From the NCBI GenBank assembly GCA_007693875.1, contig RECT01000311.1:1-9875 (forward strand): a stretch of 9,875 nucleotides of DNA. The letters run 5' to 3'. The translations under genes and the position numbers were made by a program. The notes beneath the pieces were generated by a model that saw only the letters and a program-made list of their open reading frames with translations, did not search any database and was not told the DNA's origin. Source of the stretch: Spirulina sp. DLM2.Bin59 (GTDB lineage: Bacteria > Cyanobacteriota > Cyanobacteriia > Cyanobacteriales > Spirulinaceae). Shown piece by piece: positions 1 through 6,253 of the stretch. Position 1 is the first letter of the stretch, and each line of letters begins with the position of its first letter.

Positions 1-1109
1 AGGTTCTTTTTCAGCGTTTGAAACGCCCGATCTGTCACGGCGGAATAGCTCAATTCACCACAAAGAATCTGACTCATTAACCGGGTGGCGATGGGTTGCT
101 TCACCCCCACCTTATAGGCAAGTTTGGTGAATTTATAAAAGAGACCCGCTAACCGCTGGGCGAGGGCCATATCATGACCCCAAGCGGTTTGCATCTCCTG
201 GCTATAGCGGGCGAGGGCCTGGCCGTCGCCCCCCTGGGCAGCGGCGATCGCCTCTGCCGCCTTCACCCCACTGAGCAACGCCGGGCGGATTCCTTCCGCC
301 AAAAGGGGATCGGCTAAACCGGCACTATCCCCCACCAACAGGCAATTTTGGCCATGCAAGGGGGCTTGCTGATGCCATAACCGCATCACCCCCGCCTCAA
401 CTATCGCCCCATTGCCCCCATAGCGGCCCAACTGTTGCACTAAATCCGCCGGTTTGCCGCCCCCATCCATGACGGCGGCACTGATGACAGTGCGATCCGC
501 GCCAGCGAACCCATCGCCCTGGGGAAACTGCCAAATAAAGCCATTTTTCACCGAACCAAAATCAAACTGGGCTTGGTGGGCCAGCTTAGGGGGTTCAGAA
601 ATTATCGCTGTGGCACAGATCGCCTTTTTCCCCGTCCCCTTTAAACCCAACCAAGCGGCGCAAGGCCCCTCGGCTCCATCGGCAGCAATCACATAGGGGG
701 CGGTGAGCATACCCTGACTCGTTGCCACCTGCCAAACTTGACCATCAAAACTTAACCCCGTTACTGCCGTGGCCATTTTGATTTCAGCCCCAGCGGTTTC
801 GGCTTGGTTGAGGAGGAATTGATCAAACACGGGCCGCTGCACCATCCACATCGGCTGCGTTTTTAACTGAGCTTCAACGGGATCCCCCTGTTGCCAAGTG
901 AACCGCACCTGATCAACAGTGGTGGCGATCGCCTCTGTAAAATCGAAGTCAAACCAAGCCGCCACAGCGGGGGAAACCCCGCCGCCACAGGGTTTGCTCC
1001 CTAGGGTTGTGCCTTTTTCGAGGATTAACACGCTCAAACCACGGCGGGCGAGGTGATAGGCCGCCGCAGTACCGGCGGGGCCGGCTCCGATAATAATACA
1101 ATCAGTCAT
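1..1109 (-). CDS. FAD-dependent oxidoreductase, geranylgeranyl-reductase family (3' end beyond window)
   Basis: The frame opens at an ATG (1109-1107) and stays open to the left edge, giving 369 codons without a stop; the C-terminus is cut off, probably by little, since relatives have about 370-400 residues. Seen: an N-terminal Rossmann dinucleotide site GAGPAG at residues 8-13, the ribose-binding acidic end of the second strand (LILE, E31), a KPCGGG motif at 39-44 typical of geranylgeranyl reductases, and the second FAD motif VGDSAG around D261 followed by ADPLLAEGIRPA. Members of this family reduce isoprenoid double bonds using reduced flavin; ChlP acts on the geranylgeranyl chain of chlorophyll and tocopherol precursors. 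The N-terminus does not look like canonical cyanobacterial ChlP, so this is probably a paralogue of unknown substrate. There is no clear Shine-Dalgarno sequence; the leader is pyrimidine-rich. It lies downstream of the peptidoglycan-binding gene on the same strand, separated by a palindromic repeat. The family is confident, the substrate is not. Confidence 0.85.
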   Translation of the reverse strand, partial: MTDCIIIGAGPAGTAAAYHLARRGLSVLILEKGTTLGSKPCGGGVSPAVAAWFDFDFTEAIATTVDQVRFTWQQGDPVEAQLKTQPMWMVQRPVFDQFLLNQAETAGAEIKMATAVTGLSFDGQVWQVATSQGMLTAPYVIAADGAEGPCAAWLGLKGTGKKAICATAIISEPPKLAHQAQFDFGSVKNGFIWQFPQGDGFAGADRTVISAAVMDGGGKPADLVQQLGRYGGNGAIVEAGVMRLWHQQAPLHGQNCLLVGDSAGLADPLLAEGIRPALLSGVKAAEAIAAAQGGDGQALARYSQEMQTAWGHDMALAQRLAGLFYKFTKLAYKVGVKQPIATRLMSQILCGELSYSAVTDRAFQTLKKN

Positions 1110-1134
1110 TAAACTTTGAGGGGTAGGTGGGGAA

Positions 1135-1215
1135 GGATCCCCCCTGCCCCCCTTTTCAAGGGGGGTTCTGAATTTGACCCCCTTATTAAGGGGGTCGGCG
1201 TAGCCGGGGGGATCC
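1135..1215. repeat. GC-rich palindromic interspersed repeat (MITE-like)
   Basis: An 81-base element is bounded by perfect 10-base terminal inverted repeats, GGATCCCCCC (1135-1144) and GGGGGGATCC (1206-1215). Inside are two further palindromes: CCCCCCTT/AAGGGGGG with a 3-base spacer (1147-1165), and GACCCCCTTA/TAAGGGGGTC around a single base (1176-1196). From memory, near-identical C-run/G-run elements with GGATCC ends occur in many copies in filamentous cyanobacterial genomes, and they are probably non-autonomous mobile or REP-like elements. It fills most of the gap between the peptidoglycan-binding gene (stop at 1230) and the oxidoreductase (start at 1109). Its transcript could fold strongly and attenuate read-through between the two. 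No transposase is present nearby. Confidence 0.8.
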
Positions 1216-1229
1216 TCAGGTTTGAGGGC

Positions 1230-2138
1230 TTAGATCCTTTGGATGAAGCGGGTGGTGACAAAGCGGCCCGGGGCAATTTGGGCCCAGCCGTTGGTTTGAC
1301 CGGTGACATTCACCACTGTGCCATGGGCCAACGTTGTGGCTACAGAATATTGCTCACCGGGGCCGGTGCGGACATTGAGGGGGCGGGTTCGGGTGTTGAT
1401 GCGGTATTGTCCTTGGGAAGCGGCGGGGGCAGGGGTGGCAGCCCGGGCCGGAGCGGCGGCGGCAGCAGTCCCACCCCGGAGGGCGGCGAAGGTTTGGGGG
1501 CCGGCGATACCATCAACGCTGATCTTGGCATCCCGTTGGAACTGGCGCACAGCGTTGATTGTGCTCTGGTTGTAGACCCCTCGGCCACTGCCATCGGCTC
1601 CGTAGGAAATGCTATAGCCCTTGTTGCGGAGCAGGGTTTGCAGTTCCGCCACCTGATCCCCTTTGGAATTGGGGCCGAGCATTGAGACTCGGGCGCTGGG
1701 GCGAGCGGGAGAGGGGCCGCCCGTGCCAGGGCCGCCACCCCGGAGTCTGCTCAGGGTTTGGGGGCCGACAATACCATCGACAGTTAAACCGGCCCGTCGC
1801 TGGAAATTGCGCACAGCGGTTTCAGTTTGGGGGCCAAAGCGACCCCGGCCAGCTCCATTGGCTCCGTAGGCAATGGAAAAACCTTGGTTGCGGAGGAGGC
1901 TTTGCACTTCAGCAACGGCTTCACCATTCATGCCGCTGCGGAGCACTTGGGCGGTGGCGGGGTTGGCAACTGCCACCGCTCCCACAATTAACCCCATGGA
2001 GAGCATCGTTAAAAATAAACCATGGGAGAGCGATCGCCAGGGGGTGGATTGCCAAAGGTTGATCTCGCTAAAGTCGTAGGTAATACCGGCTTCAGCTTCG
2101 TGGGCTGCATAACCGTAGGTGTAGGCCAGAATATCCAT
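1230..2138 (-). CDS. Exported peptidoglycan-binding protein, two PG_binding_1 domains plus SH3b
   Basis: The product has 302 residues. It starts with about 40 residues (MDILAYTYGYAAHEAE...) and then a hydrophobic export segment at 41-58, ending in a signal-peptidase-like ANPATAQ. Beginning with a MxxLAY stretch before the hydrophobic helix is something I associate with cyanobacterial peptidoglycan-binding proteins. Two PG_binding_1 domains follow at about 67-133 and 154-222, each with the helix VAE(V/L)Q(S/T)LLRN, a G-rich GRGxF/Y loop, AVRxFQR and VDGIxGPQT. After an Ala/Pro linker (224-243) comes a C-terminal SH3b domain (245-302) with the LNVRTGPG signature. It should bind cell-wall glycan or peptide in the periplasm; no catalytic domain is visible. 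The ATG at 2138 is chosen over an in-frame upstream start at 2234 because the latter would overlap the preceding gene and add a non-typical N-terminus. It lies 61 bases downstream of the lipid kinase gene on the same strand. Confidence 0.88.
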   Translation of the reverse strand: MDILAYTYGYAAHEAEAGITYDFSEINLWQSTPWRSLSHGLFLTMLSMGLIVGAVAVANPATAQVLRSGMNGEAVAEVQSLLRNQGFSIAYGANGAGRGRFGPQTETAVRNFQRRAGLTVDGIVGPQTLSRLRGGGPGTGGPSPARPSARVSMLGPNSKGDQVAELQTLLRNKGYSISYGADGSGRGVYNQSTINAVRQFQRDAKISVDGIAGPQTFAALRGGTAAAAAPARAATPAPAASQGQYRINTRTRPLNVRTGPGEQYSVATTLAHGTVVNVTGQTNGWAQIAPGRFVTTRFIQRI

Positions 2139-2173
2139 AGATGTATCGCAATAACTCGCTGCTAATACTGCCC

Positions 2174-2203
2174 ATCCTAGTCTGAAATTTGAGGGAATGC
2201 TAA
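2174..2203 (-). promoter_or_regulatory. Possible promoter of the peptidoglycan-binding gene
   Basis: On the minus strand, TTAGCA (2203-2198) and TAGGAT (2179-2174) are separated by 18 bases. Each matches the sigma-70 consensus at four of six positions, and a start of transcription about 30 bases before the ATG at 2138 would follow. It overlaps the end of the lipid kinase gene. The match is weak, and read-through from the kinase gene is equally possible. Confidence 0.25.
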
Positions 2204-3177
2204 GATTTTTCCGGCTCTGGAGTTTTTTGGACAACTTCCAAATCCGGCAATCCGGTTAACTTCTCCACAGGCCCATCAATATGCTCCGTGGGGACATAGA
2301 CCTTTAACCCTTGGGGAATACAGCGAACCTCAATGGGGGTATTTTCCACCAATTCCCCATCTAACACCACCTTTTGCGGGGGATCGGTGGTAATTTTCAC
2401 CCTTTGGGCTTGGAGATAGCCAATATCATCCCGTTCAGCAGCACGGCTTTGGATCGCCGTTTGTAACAGATGTTGGGAGGCGGCGATCGCCCCTGTCCAG
2501 GTGGTGGGGGCCACGATGGTAATATCCAGCCAGCCATCATCGGCTTTCAGCGTTGCCGGCCCCTGGGCAAAAATTGACGTAGCGGGGGCCACATTGGCCA
2601 CGGTTACGGCGATCGCCGTCGTCGTGATCACCTGATCCTCCGTTTCCAATTCCACCGTAAAGGGCTGAAGGTTTTGCAACTCCTTCACCCCCGCCACCCA
2701 ATAGGCCAGGGCCCCTAATTTATCCTTGAGGGGGCGATCGGCCGTTTCAATCACCTCCGCCTCAAATCCCACCCCCGCCAATAAAATCAGCGGCGCACCA
2801 TTACAGGAGCCACCATCAATGGCCTTAACTTTTCCCTGAATAATCACATCACAGGCCGCCGCCACATCCGTAGGCAGATCCAAGGCATTGGCAAAGGCAT
2901 TGGCCGTTCCTCTGGCAATAATCCCCAAGGGCATCCCCGTTTCCATCAATGCCCCCGCCACCATGGACACCGTACCATCCCCCCCGGAGGCAATGATCGC
3001 CGCAAAATCCTCCTGTTTGGCCTGTTTCGCTAAGTCCTGCCCATCACAGTCGGGGGTGGTTTCGTAAACCGTGAGATCGAAATGGGGGGTGAGGCGATCG
3101 CGGATCAGCGCCAAATCTGTTGTCGCATCCCCTTGGCCCGCCACCGGGTTAAAAATTAAACAAACTTTCGGCAACAT
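2200..3177 (-). CDS. YegS/BmrU-type lipid (diacylglycerol) kinase
   Basis: This 325-residue protein is the usual length for the YegS/Rv2252/BmrU lipid kinase family (DAGK catalytic domain), cytosolic enzymes that phosphorylate diacylglycerol or related lipids at the membrane with ATP. Motifs seen: NPVAG at residues 10-14 (nucleotide-binding loop), GGDGT at 65-69 (the catalytic/ATP signature), RGTANAFA at 89-96, DGG at 121-123, GVGFEAEV at 135-142, DGWLD at 214-218 (metal/structural region) and LDGE at 272-275 near the C-terminal lobe. The last 25 residues are a charged tail without recognisable function. The ATG at 3177 is backed by a good Shine-Dalgarno sequence. The gene diverges from the SulP transporter across a 145-base region and is followed by the peptidoglycan-binding gene, suggesting a possible envelope-related transcription unit. 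Some cyanobacterial relatives carry confusing methylglyoxal-synthase annotations; no such domain is visible here. The exact lipid substrate is unknown. Confidence 0.9.
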   Translation of the reverse strand: MLPKVCLIFNPVAGQGDATTDLALIRDRLTPHFDLTVYETTPDCDGQDLAKQAKQEDFAAIIASGGDGTVSMVAGALMETGMPLGIIARGTANAFANALDLPTDVAAACDVIIQGKVKAIDGGSCNGAPLILLAGVGFEAEVIETADRPLKDKLGALAYWVAGVKELQNLQPFTVELETEDQVITTTAIAVTVANVAPATSIFAQGPATLKADDGWLDITIVAPTTWTGAIAASQHLLQTAIQSRAAERDDIGYLQAQRVKITTDPPQKVVLDGELVENTPIEVRCIPQGLKVYVPTEHIDGPVEKLTGLPDLEVVQKTPEPEKS

Positions 3178-3183
3178 GACCCA

Positions 3184-3188
3184 TCCTT
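3184..3188 (-). promoter_or_regulatory. Ribosome binding site of lipid kinase gene
   Basis: AAGGA on the minus strand sits 6 bases before the ATG at 3177, the optimal spacing, and supports that start. Confidence 0.7.
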
Positions 3189-3322
3189 ATGATGATCGCG
3201 GAATAGCGTTTATTTTAGGATTTCCGGTGCAAAACAGCCATATTTTTGGTGTCTTGATCAACGCTAGCTGGGGCAGCAACACTGTATCCTAAACCTCAGG
3301 AATTATCGAAGGCGGGGATGCC

Positions 3323-5002
3323 ATGTCACCACTCTTTTTGCGATCAACAGGCCATCTGCGCGGCGATTTATTTGGGGGGATTACGGCGGCGATCGTTGCC
3401 CTCCCTTTAGCTTTAGCTTTCGGGGTGGCCTCCGGCGCGGGGGCTGTGGCGGGGTTATATGGGGCGATCGCCGTCGGCTTTTTTGCCGCCCTCTTCGGAG
3501 GGACACCAAGCCAAATTTCCGGCCCCACCGGCCCCATGAGCGTGATCATGAGCACGGTTTTCGCCGCCTTAATGCTCCAACACCCCAACCAAGGCACAGC
3601 CCTGGCCTTTACGGTGGTGATGTTCAGCGGCCTGTTTCAAATTCTCTTTGGGGTGTTCAAGCTGGGGCGCTACATCACCCTCATGCCCTATACGGTGATC
3701 TCCGGGTTCATGTCGGGCATTGGCTTTATTATCCTGATCATCCAAGTTGCCCCCCTCCTCGGCTATCCCATCGGCGCCAATGTTCTCACCTCCCTCCGGG
3801 GGATCCCGGCGGCCCTAGCCCAACCCAACTGGGCCGCCACCGGCATCGGGATTTTAACGCTGCTGATTGTCTTTGGCTCACCGCCACGGTTAAACCGGAT
3901 CATTCCCTCGCCGCTCCTGGCGTTGGTGGTTTGTACCGTGGTTTCGATCATCGCCTTTCCCCGTGGGGCCATGCCGCGCATTGATGACATTCCCCAAAGT
4001 CTCCCCCATCTCCAACTCCCTGCCTTTACCCTTGATCAACTGCCCCTGATGATTGGCTATGGCTTGATCTTGGCGGCCCTCGGCTCCATTGATTCGATCC
4101 TCACTTCCCTAGTCGCGGACAACCTCACCCAAACCCAACACGATTCAGATCGGGAACTGATTGGTCAAGGGATCGGCAATTTGATTGCGGGGCTGTTTGG
4201 GGGCTTGCCGGGGGCTGGGGCGACGATGCGAACGGTGATTAATATCAAAGCCGGCGGCCGCACGCCCTTATCGGGGATGATCCATGCGGTGGTGTTGCTG
4301 GGCATTGTTTTGGGGGCGGGGCCCCTAACGTCCCAAATTCCCCATGCAGTGCTGGCGGGGATTTTGATTAAAGTCGGGGTGGATATTGTCGATTGGGGCT
4401 TTTTACGCCGGGCCCATCGCATTTCCCACAAAACGACGGGGATTATGTATTTGGTGCTGATCCTGACGGTGTTTGTGGATTTGGTGACGGCGGTGGCGGT
4501 GGGGGTGTTTATTGCCAACGTGTTAACCCTAGAACGCCTCAGCAAGATCCAACAGCAACAGGTGCAATTGATCACCACAGCGGCGGAGGCGTTTCACCTG
4601 GCGCCGGAGGAGCAGACGTTATTAGCCCAAGCTCAGAATCGGATTCTCCTGTTTCAATTGGGGGGGGCGATGAGTTTTGGGGCGGCTCGTTCCATTGCCC
4701 AGCGGATGGGGATGATCGAGCGGTATGATGTGCTGATTTTGGATTTTAGCCCGGTGCTGTTTTTGGGGGTGACGGCTTCGTTGGCGGTAGAAACAATGGT
4801 GAAAACGGCGGTGAGTAAGGGCCGCTCGGTGTTTTTGGTGGGGGCGAGGGGGGAGGTGAGCGATCGCCTCCACCGGTTGGAAATTTTCCAATACCTGCCC
4901 CCAGAACAACGGGTGAGCGATCGCCTCGAAGCCCTTCAGCAGGCAGTGGCTCAAATTAAACCGGCCCCTTTTTGTTCCTTAGATTCTCGCCAGCGTTCAT
5001 AA
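3323..5002 (+). CDS. bicA: SulP-family bicarbonate transporter, BicA-like, with STAS domain
   Basis: This 559-residue protein has a SulP membrane core (about residues 12-405, about 14 hydrophobic segments) and a C-terminal cytoplasmic STAS domain (about 439-545). It resembles the low-affinity, high-flux sodium-dependent bicarbonate transporter BicA of the cyanobacterial CO2-concentrating mechanism almost along its whole length: RGDLFGG near the start, LALAFGVASGAGA (30-41), FFAALFGGTP (53-62), MPYTVISGFMSGIG (121-134), ELIGQGIGNL, and LAGILIKVGVDIVDWGFL. Residues described for the BicA substrate and sodium sites are present: T69, D257, T261, A300 and T301 (from memory T69, D258, T262, A301 and T302 in the PCC 7002 protein). 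One difference: residue 67 is Gly, as in most SulP proteins, where I recall Glu in PCC 7002 BicA. It is expected in the plasma membrane. The ATG at 3323 has AAGG ten bases upstream. A sulfate or other anion transporter of the same family is the main alternative. Confidence 0.78.
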   Translation: MSPLFLRSTGHLRGDLFGGITAAIVALPLALAFGVASGAGAVAGLYGAIAVGFFAALFGGTPSQISGPTGPMSVIMSTVFAALMLQHPNQGTALAFTVVMFSGLFQILFGVFKLGRYITLMPYTVISGFMSGIGFIILIIQVAPLLGYPIGANVLTSLRGIPAALAQPNWAATGIGILTLLIVFGSPPRLNRIIPSPLLALVVCTVVSIIAFPRGAMPRIDDIPQSLPHLQLPAFTLDQLPLMIGYGLILAALGSIDSILTSLVADNLTQTQHDSDRELIGQGIGNLIAGLFGGLPGAGATMRTVINIKAGGRTPLSGMIHAVVLLGIVLGAGPLTSQIPHAVLAGILIKVGVDIVDWGFLRRAHRISHKTTGIMYLVLILTVFVDLVTAVAVGVFIANVLTLERLSKIQQQQVQLITTAAEAFHLAPEEQTLLAQAQNRILLFQLGGAMSFGAARSIAQRMGMIERYDVLILDFSPVLFLGVTASLAVETMVKTAVSKGRSVFLVGARGEVSDRLHRLEIFQYLPPEQRVSDRLEALQQAVAQIKPAPFCSLDSRQRS

Positions 5003-5016
5003 AACTCCCATTCCCC

Positions 5017-5436
5017 CTAAAAAATGCCCTCAATGTAGTCGTAGATAGCGAATTGGTGGGTAATTTCCTCGGGAGTGAGTTCGGGTGTGATTGGGCCCTG
5101 ATAGCGCACAAGGGCCAGGTCAAAGCGACAGGGCCAGGTGCTGTAATGGGGAAATTTTCCCAAAAAACAGGCGGCGGTTTGGGAGAGTTTGGTTTGTTTT
5201 TGGGGGGTGATGGCGGTGAGGCCTTGGTGATCCCAAGATCGCTCTCCCCTAGTTTTGACTTCAATAAACACCAAGGCCGGCGGCCCAGAGGGTTGGGCAA
5301 TGAGGTCTAATTCCCCCCAGGGGCATCGCCAGCGGTGGGCGCGAATTTGCCATCCTTGGGCTTCAAGCCATAGTTGCACCCGTTTTTCACCGAAGGTTCC
5401 GACCCGGTGATCCTGTTGTTTTTTGGGTTTGGCCAT
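5017..5436 (-). CDS. yraN: YraN/UPF0102 family nuclease-like protein
   Basis: This 139-residue protein has the UPF0102 layout: a G..GE motif near the N-terminus (G13, G16, E17), GELDLIA at 41-47, and FIEVKTR at 57-63. E17, D44, E59 and K61 form the restriction-endonuclease-like PD-(D/E)xK core; ITPQKQTKLSQTA (77-89) and CRFDLALV (103-110) complete the fold. Members are small cytosolic proteins, probably structure- or repair-related nucleases, whose role is not settled. The ATG at 5436 gives the start MAKPKKQQ. An in-frame TTG at 5451 would add five residues and is less likely, since neither start has a strong Shine-Dalgarno sequence. The gene lies 24 bases downstream of the exported four-cysteine protein gene, so the two are probably co-transcribed. 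It converges on the SulP gene with only 14 bases between stop codons and no visible terminator. Confidence 0.88.
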   Translation of the reverse strand: MAKPKKQQDHRVGTFGEKRVQLWLEAQGWQIRAHRWRCPWGELDLIAQPSGPPALVFIEVKTRGERSWDHQGLTAITPQKQTKLSQTAACFLGKFPHYSTWPCRFDLALVRYQGPITPELTPEEITHQFAIYDYIEGIF

Positions 5437-5460
5437 AGTTTCGCTTGTCAACCGGCGGCT

Positions 5461-5937
5461 CTACTGGTCTCCCGCCTCCACCATCATCTGCACAATTGCC
5501 GCCACCCCATCTTCCGCCATCACCTCTAAATAGGCTGTGTCCAACTCAGAAAACTGATCTAAGAAAACACCATCCTCATAGGCCTCAACGAGCCGACCGT
5601 TTTTAAACCAGAGGAGTGTCTCATTATGGGGAAAACGGATAGCCACCACTTCCCCAGCCACGAGCCAATAGGTGACGCCATCCCCTTCTTCCGTTAAAAA
5701 TTCCGCCGCGCTGACCAGTTCCCCATTCTGGGTACAAGCCGTGTAGGTCATGGGGCCATCAACCTTGCGAGTTTCGACACAGCCCGCGACAATTTCGATC
5801 AACTGATCGACCCGTTGCTCAAAACAATTGGTCGTAGCAGGATTGCAAACTGCATGGGCATCCATGCGTTGTGCCAGGGGGGAGGGCGTGGCCGCCAACA
5901 ACAAACTAGAGGCTAAAACAGCAGAAAGAATCGACAT
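5461..5937 (-). CDS. Small exported protein of unknown family, four cysteines
   Basis: I do not recognise this 158-residue protein. It opens with a plausible signal peptide: MSILSAVLASSLLLAAT (1-17), with possible cleavage after the AQ at 22-23 or the ADA-like region near 27. The mature part has exactly four cysteines (31, 38, 53, 68), all in its first half, which would suit two disulfides in the periplasm. Residues 88-122 look like beta-hairpins (YWLVAGEVVAIRF, LLWFKNGRLVEAY), and the C-terminus is acidic (ELDTAYLEVMAEDG). The start at 5937 is chosen because it begins directly with the signal sequence. The frame remains open further upstream to 6117, but that would run through the divergent thioredoxin-like gene. 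It is divergent from that gene by 72 bases and is followed by yraN. Expression as a real gene is likely; function is unknown. Confidence 0.7.
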   Translation of the reverse strand: MSILSAVLASSLLLAATPSPLAQRMDAHAVCNPATTNCFEQRVDQLIEIVAGCVETRKVDGPMTYTACTQNGELVSAAEFLTEEGDGVTYWLVAGEVVAIRFPHNETLLWFKNGRLVEAYEDGVFLDQFSELDTAYLEVMAEDGVAAIVQMMVEAGDQ

Positions 5938-6009
5938 CGGGAATTGCCTAGGATGGTAATGGAAAAGCAAACCTTTGATTTGCCTGTATCCTTTATAACA
6001 ATTTCGGCC

Positions 6010-6246
6010 ATGATTAAGATTGAAATTCTCGGCACCGGCTGCAAAAAGTGTCAACAATTGGAAGCCAACGCTAAGCAAGCGGTGGCGGCTCTTGACTTGG
6101 CGGCGGAAGTTTTCCACATTACCGATCCCGTGGAAATTGCGATGCGGGGGGTGATGTCCACGCCAGCTTTAGCGGTGAATGGTGCGGTGGTGACGAGTGG
6201 CAAAGTCCTGAGTGCTGACCAAATTCAACCCCTGTTGACAGCCTGA
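6010..6246 (+). CDS. Thioredoxin-like small redox protein (TM0996/MTH895 type, thioredoxin_3)
   Basis: This 78-residue protein matches the small redox-active disulfide protein family: strand MIKIEILGTG, the active-site CKKC at residues 11-14, helix QQLEANAKQAVAAL, strand EVFHITD, and the cis-proline loop MSTPALAVNG (P52) that packs against the CxxC in thioredoxin folds. It is cytosolic and should donate or exchange electrons or bind a metal or metalloid through the cysteine pair. The ATG at 6010 gives the canonical N-terminus; upstream in-frame TTG/ATG codons (5944-5961) would add 16-22 residues that do not fit the family. Its stop codon overlaps the Shine-Dalgarno of the permease gene 7 bases downstream, so the two are translated together. 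This protein-permease pairing recurs in bacteria and archaea, which suggests it serves the permease. Confidence 0.87.
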   Translation: MIKIEILGTGCKKCQQLEANAKQAVAALDLAAEVFHITDPVEIAMRGVMSTPALAVNGAVVTSGKVLSADQIQPLLTA

Positions 6247-6250
6247 GGGA
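6245..6250 (+). promoter_or_regulatory. Ribosome binding site of permease gene
   Basis: GAGGGA begins inside the stop codon of the thioredoxin-like gene (TGA at 6244-6246) and lies just before the permease ATG at 6254. The arrangement suggests translational coupling of the two genes. Confidence 0.6.
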
Positions 6251-6253
6251 ACC

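Noticed and set aside
1116..1685. Long plus-strand open frame opposite the peptidoglycan-binding gene, with Gly/Pro-rich product
   Set aside because: It runs antisense to clear PG_binding and SH3b domains, has low-complexity composition, and begins inside the palindromic repeat. It is a shadow of GC-rich coding DNA.
3178..3322. Search for carbon-responsive regulator sites (NdhR/CcmR or CmpR type) and a promoter for the BicA-like gene
   Set aside because: Only a TTGATCAA palindrome (3254-3261) and a lone TATCCT (3285-3290) are present, with no paired half-sites or properly spaced -35 box.
4956..5310. Open frames on both strands over the yraN gene
   Set aside because: They are out of frame with the conserved YraN motifs GELDLIA and FIEVKTR and have no recognisable product.
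3282..5992. The 9-mer CTGTATCCT shared at 3282-3290 and 5984-5992, before the BicA-like and thioredoxin-like genes
   Set aside because: The distances to the two ATGs differ (32 and 17 bases) and a shared 9-mer can arise by chance in 10 kb; not enough to call a common motif.
5938..6117. N-terminal extension of the exported four-cysteine protein
   Set aside because: It would overlap the divergent thioredoxin-like gene and bury the signal peptide; the ATG at 5937 is a better start.
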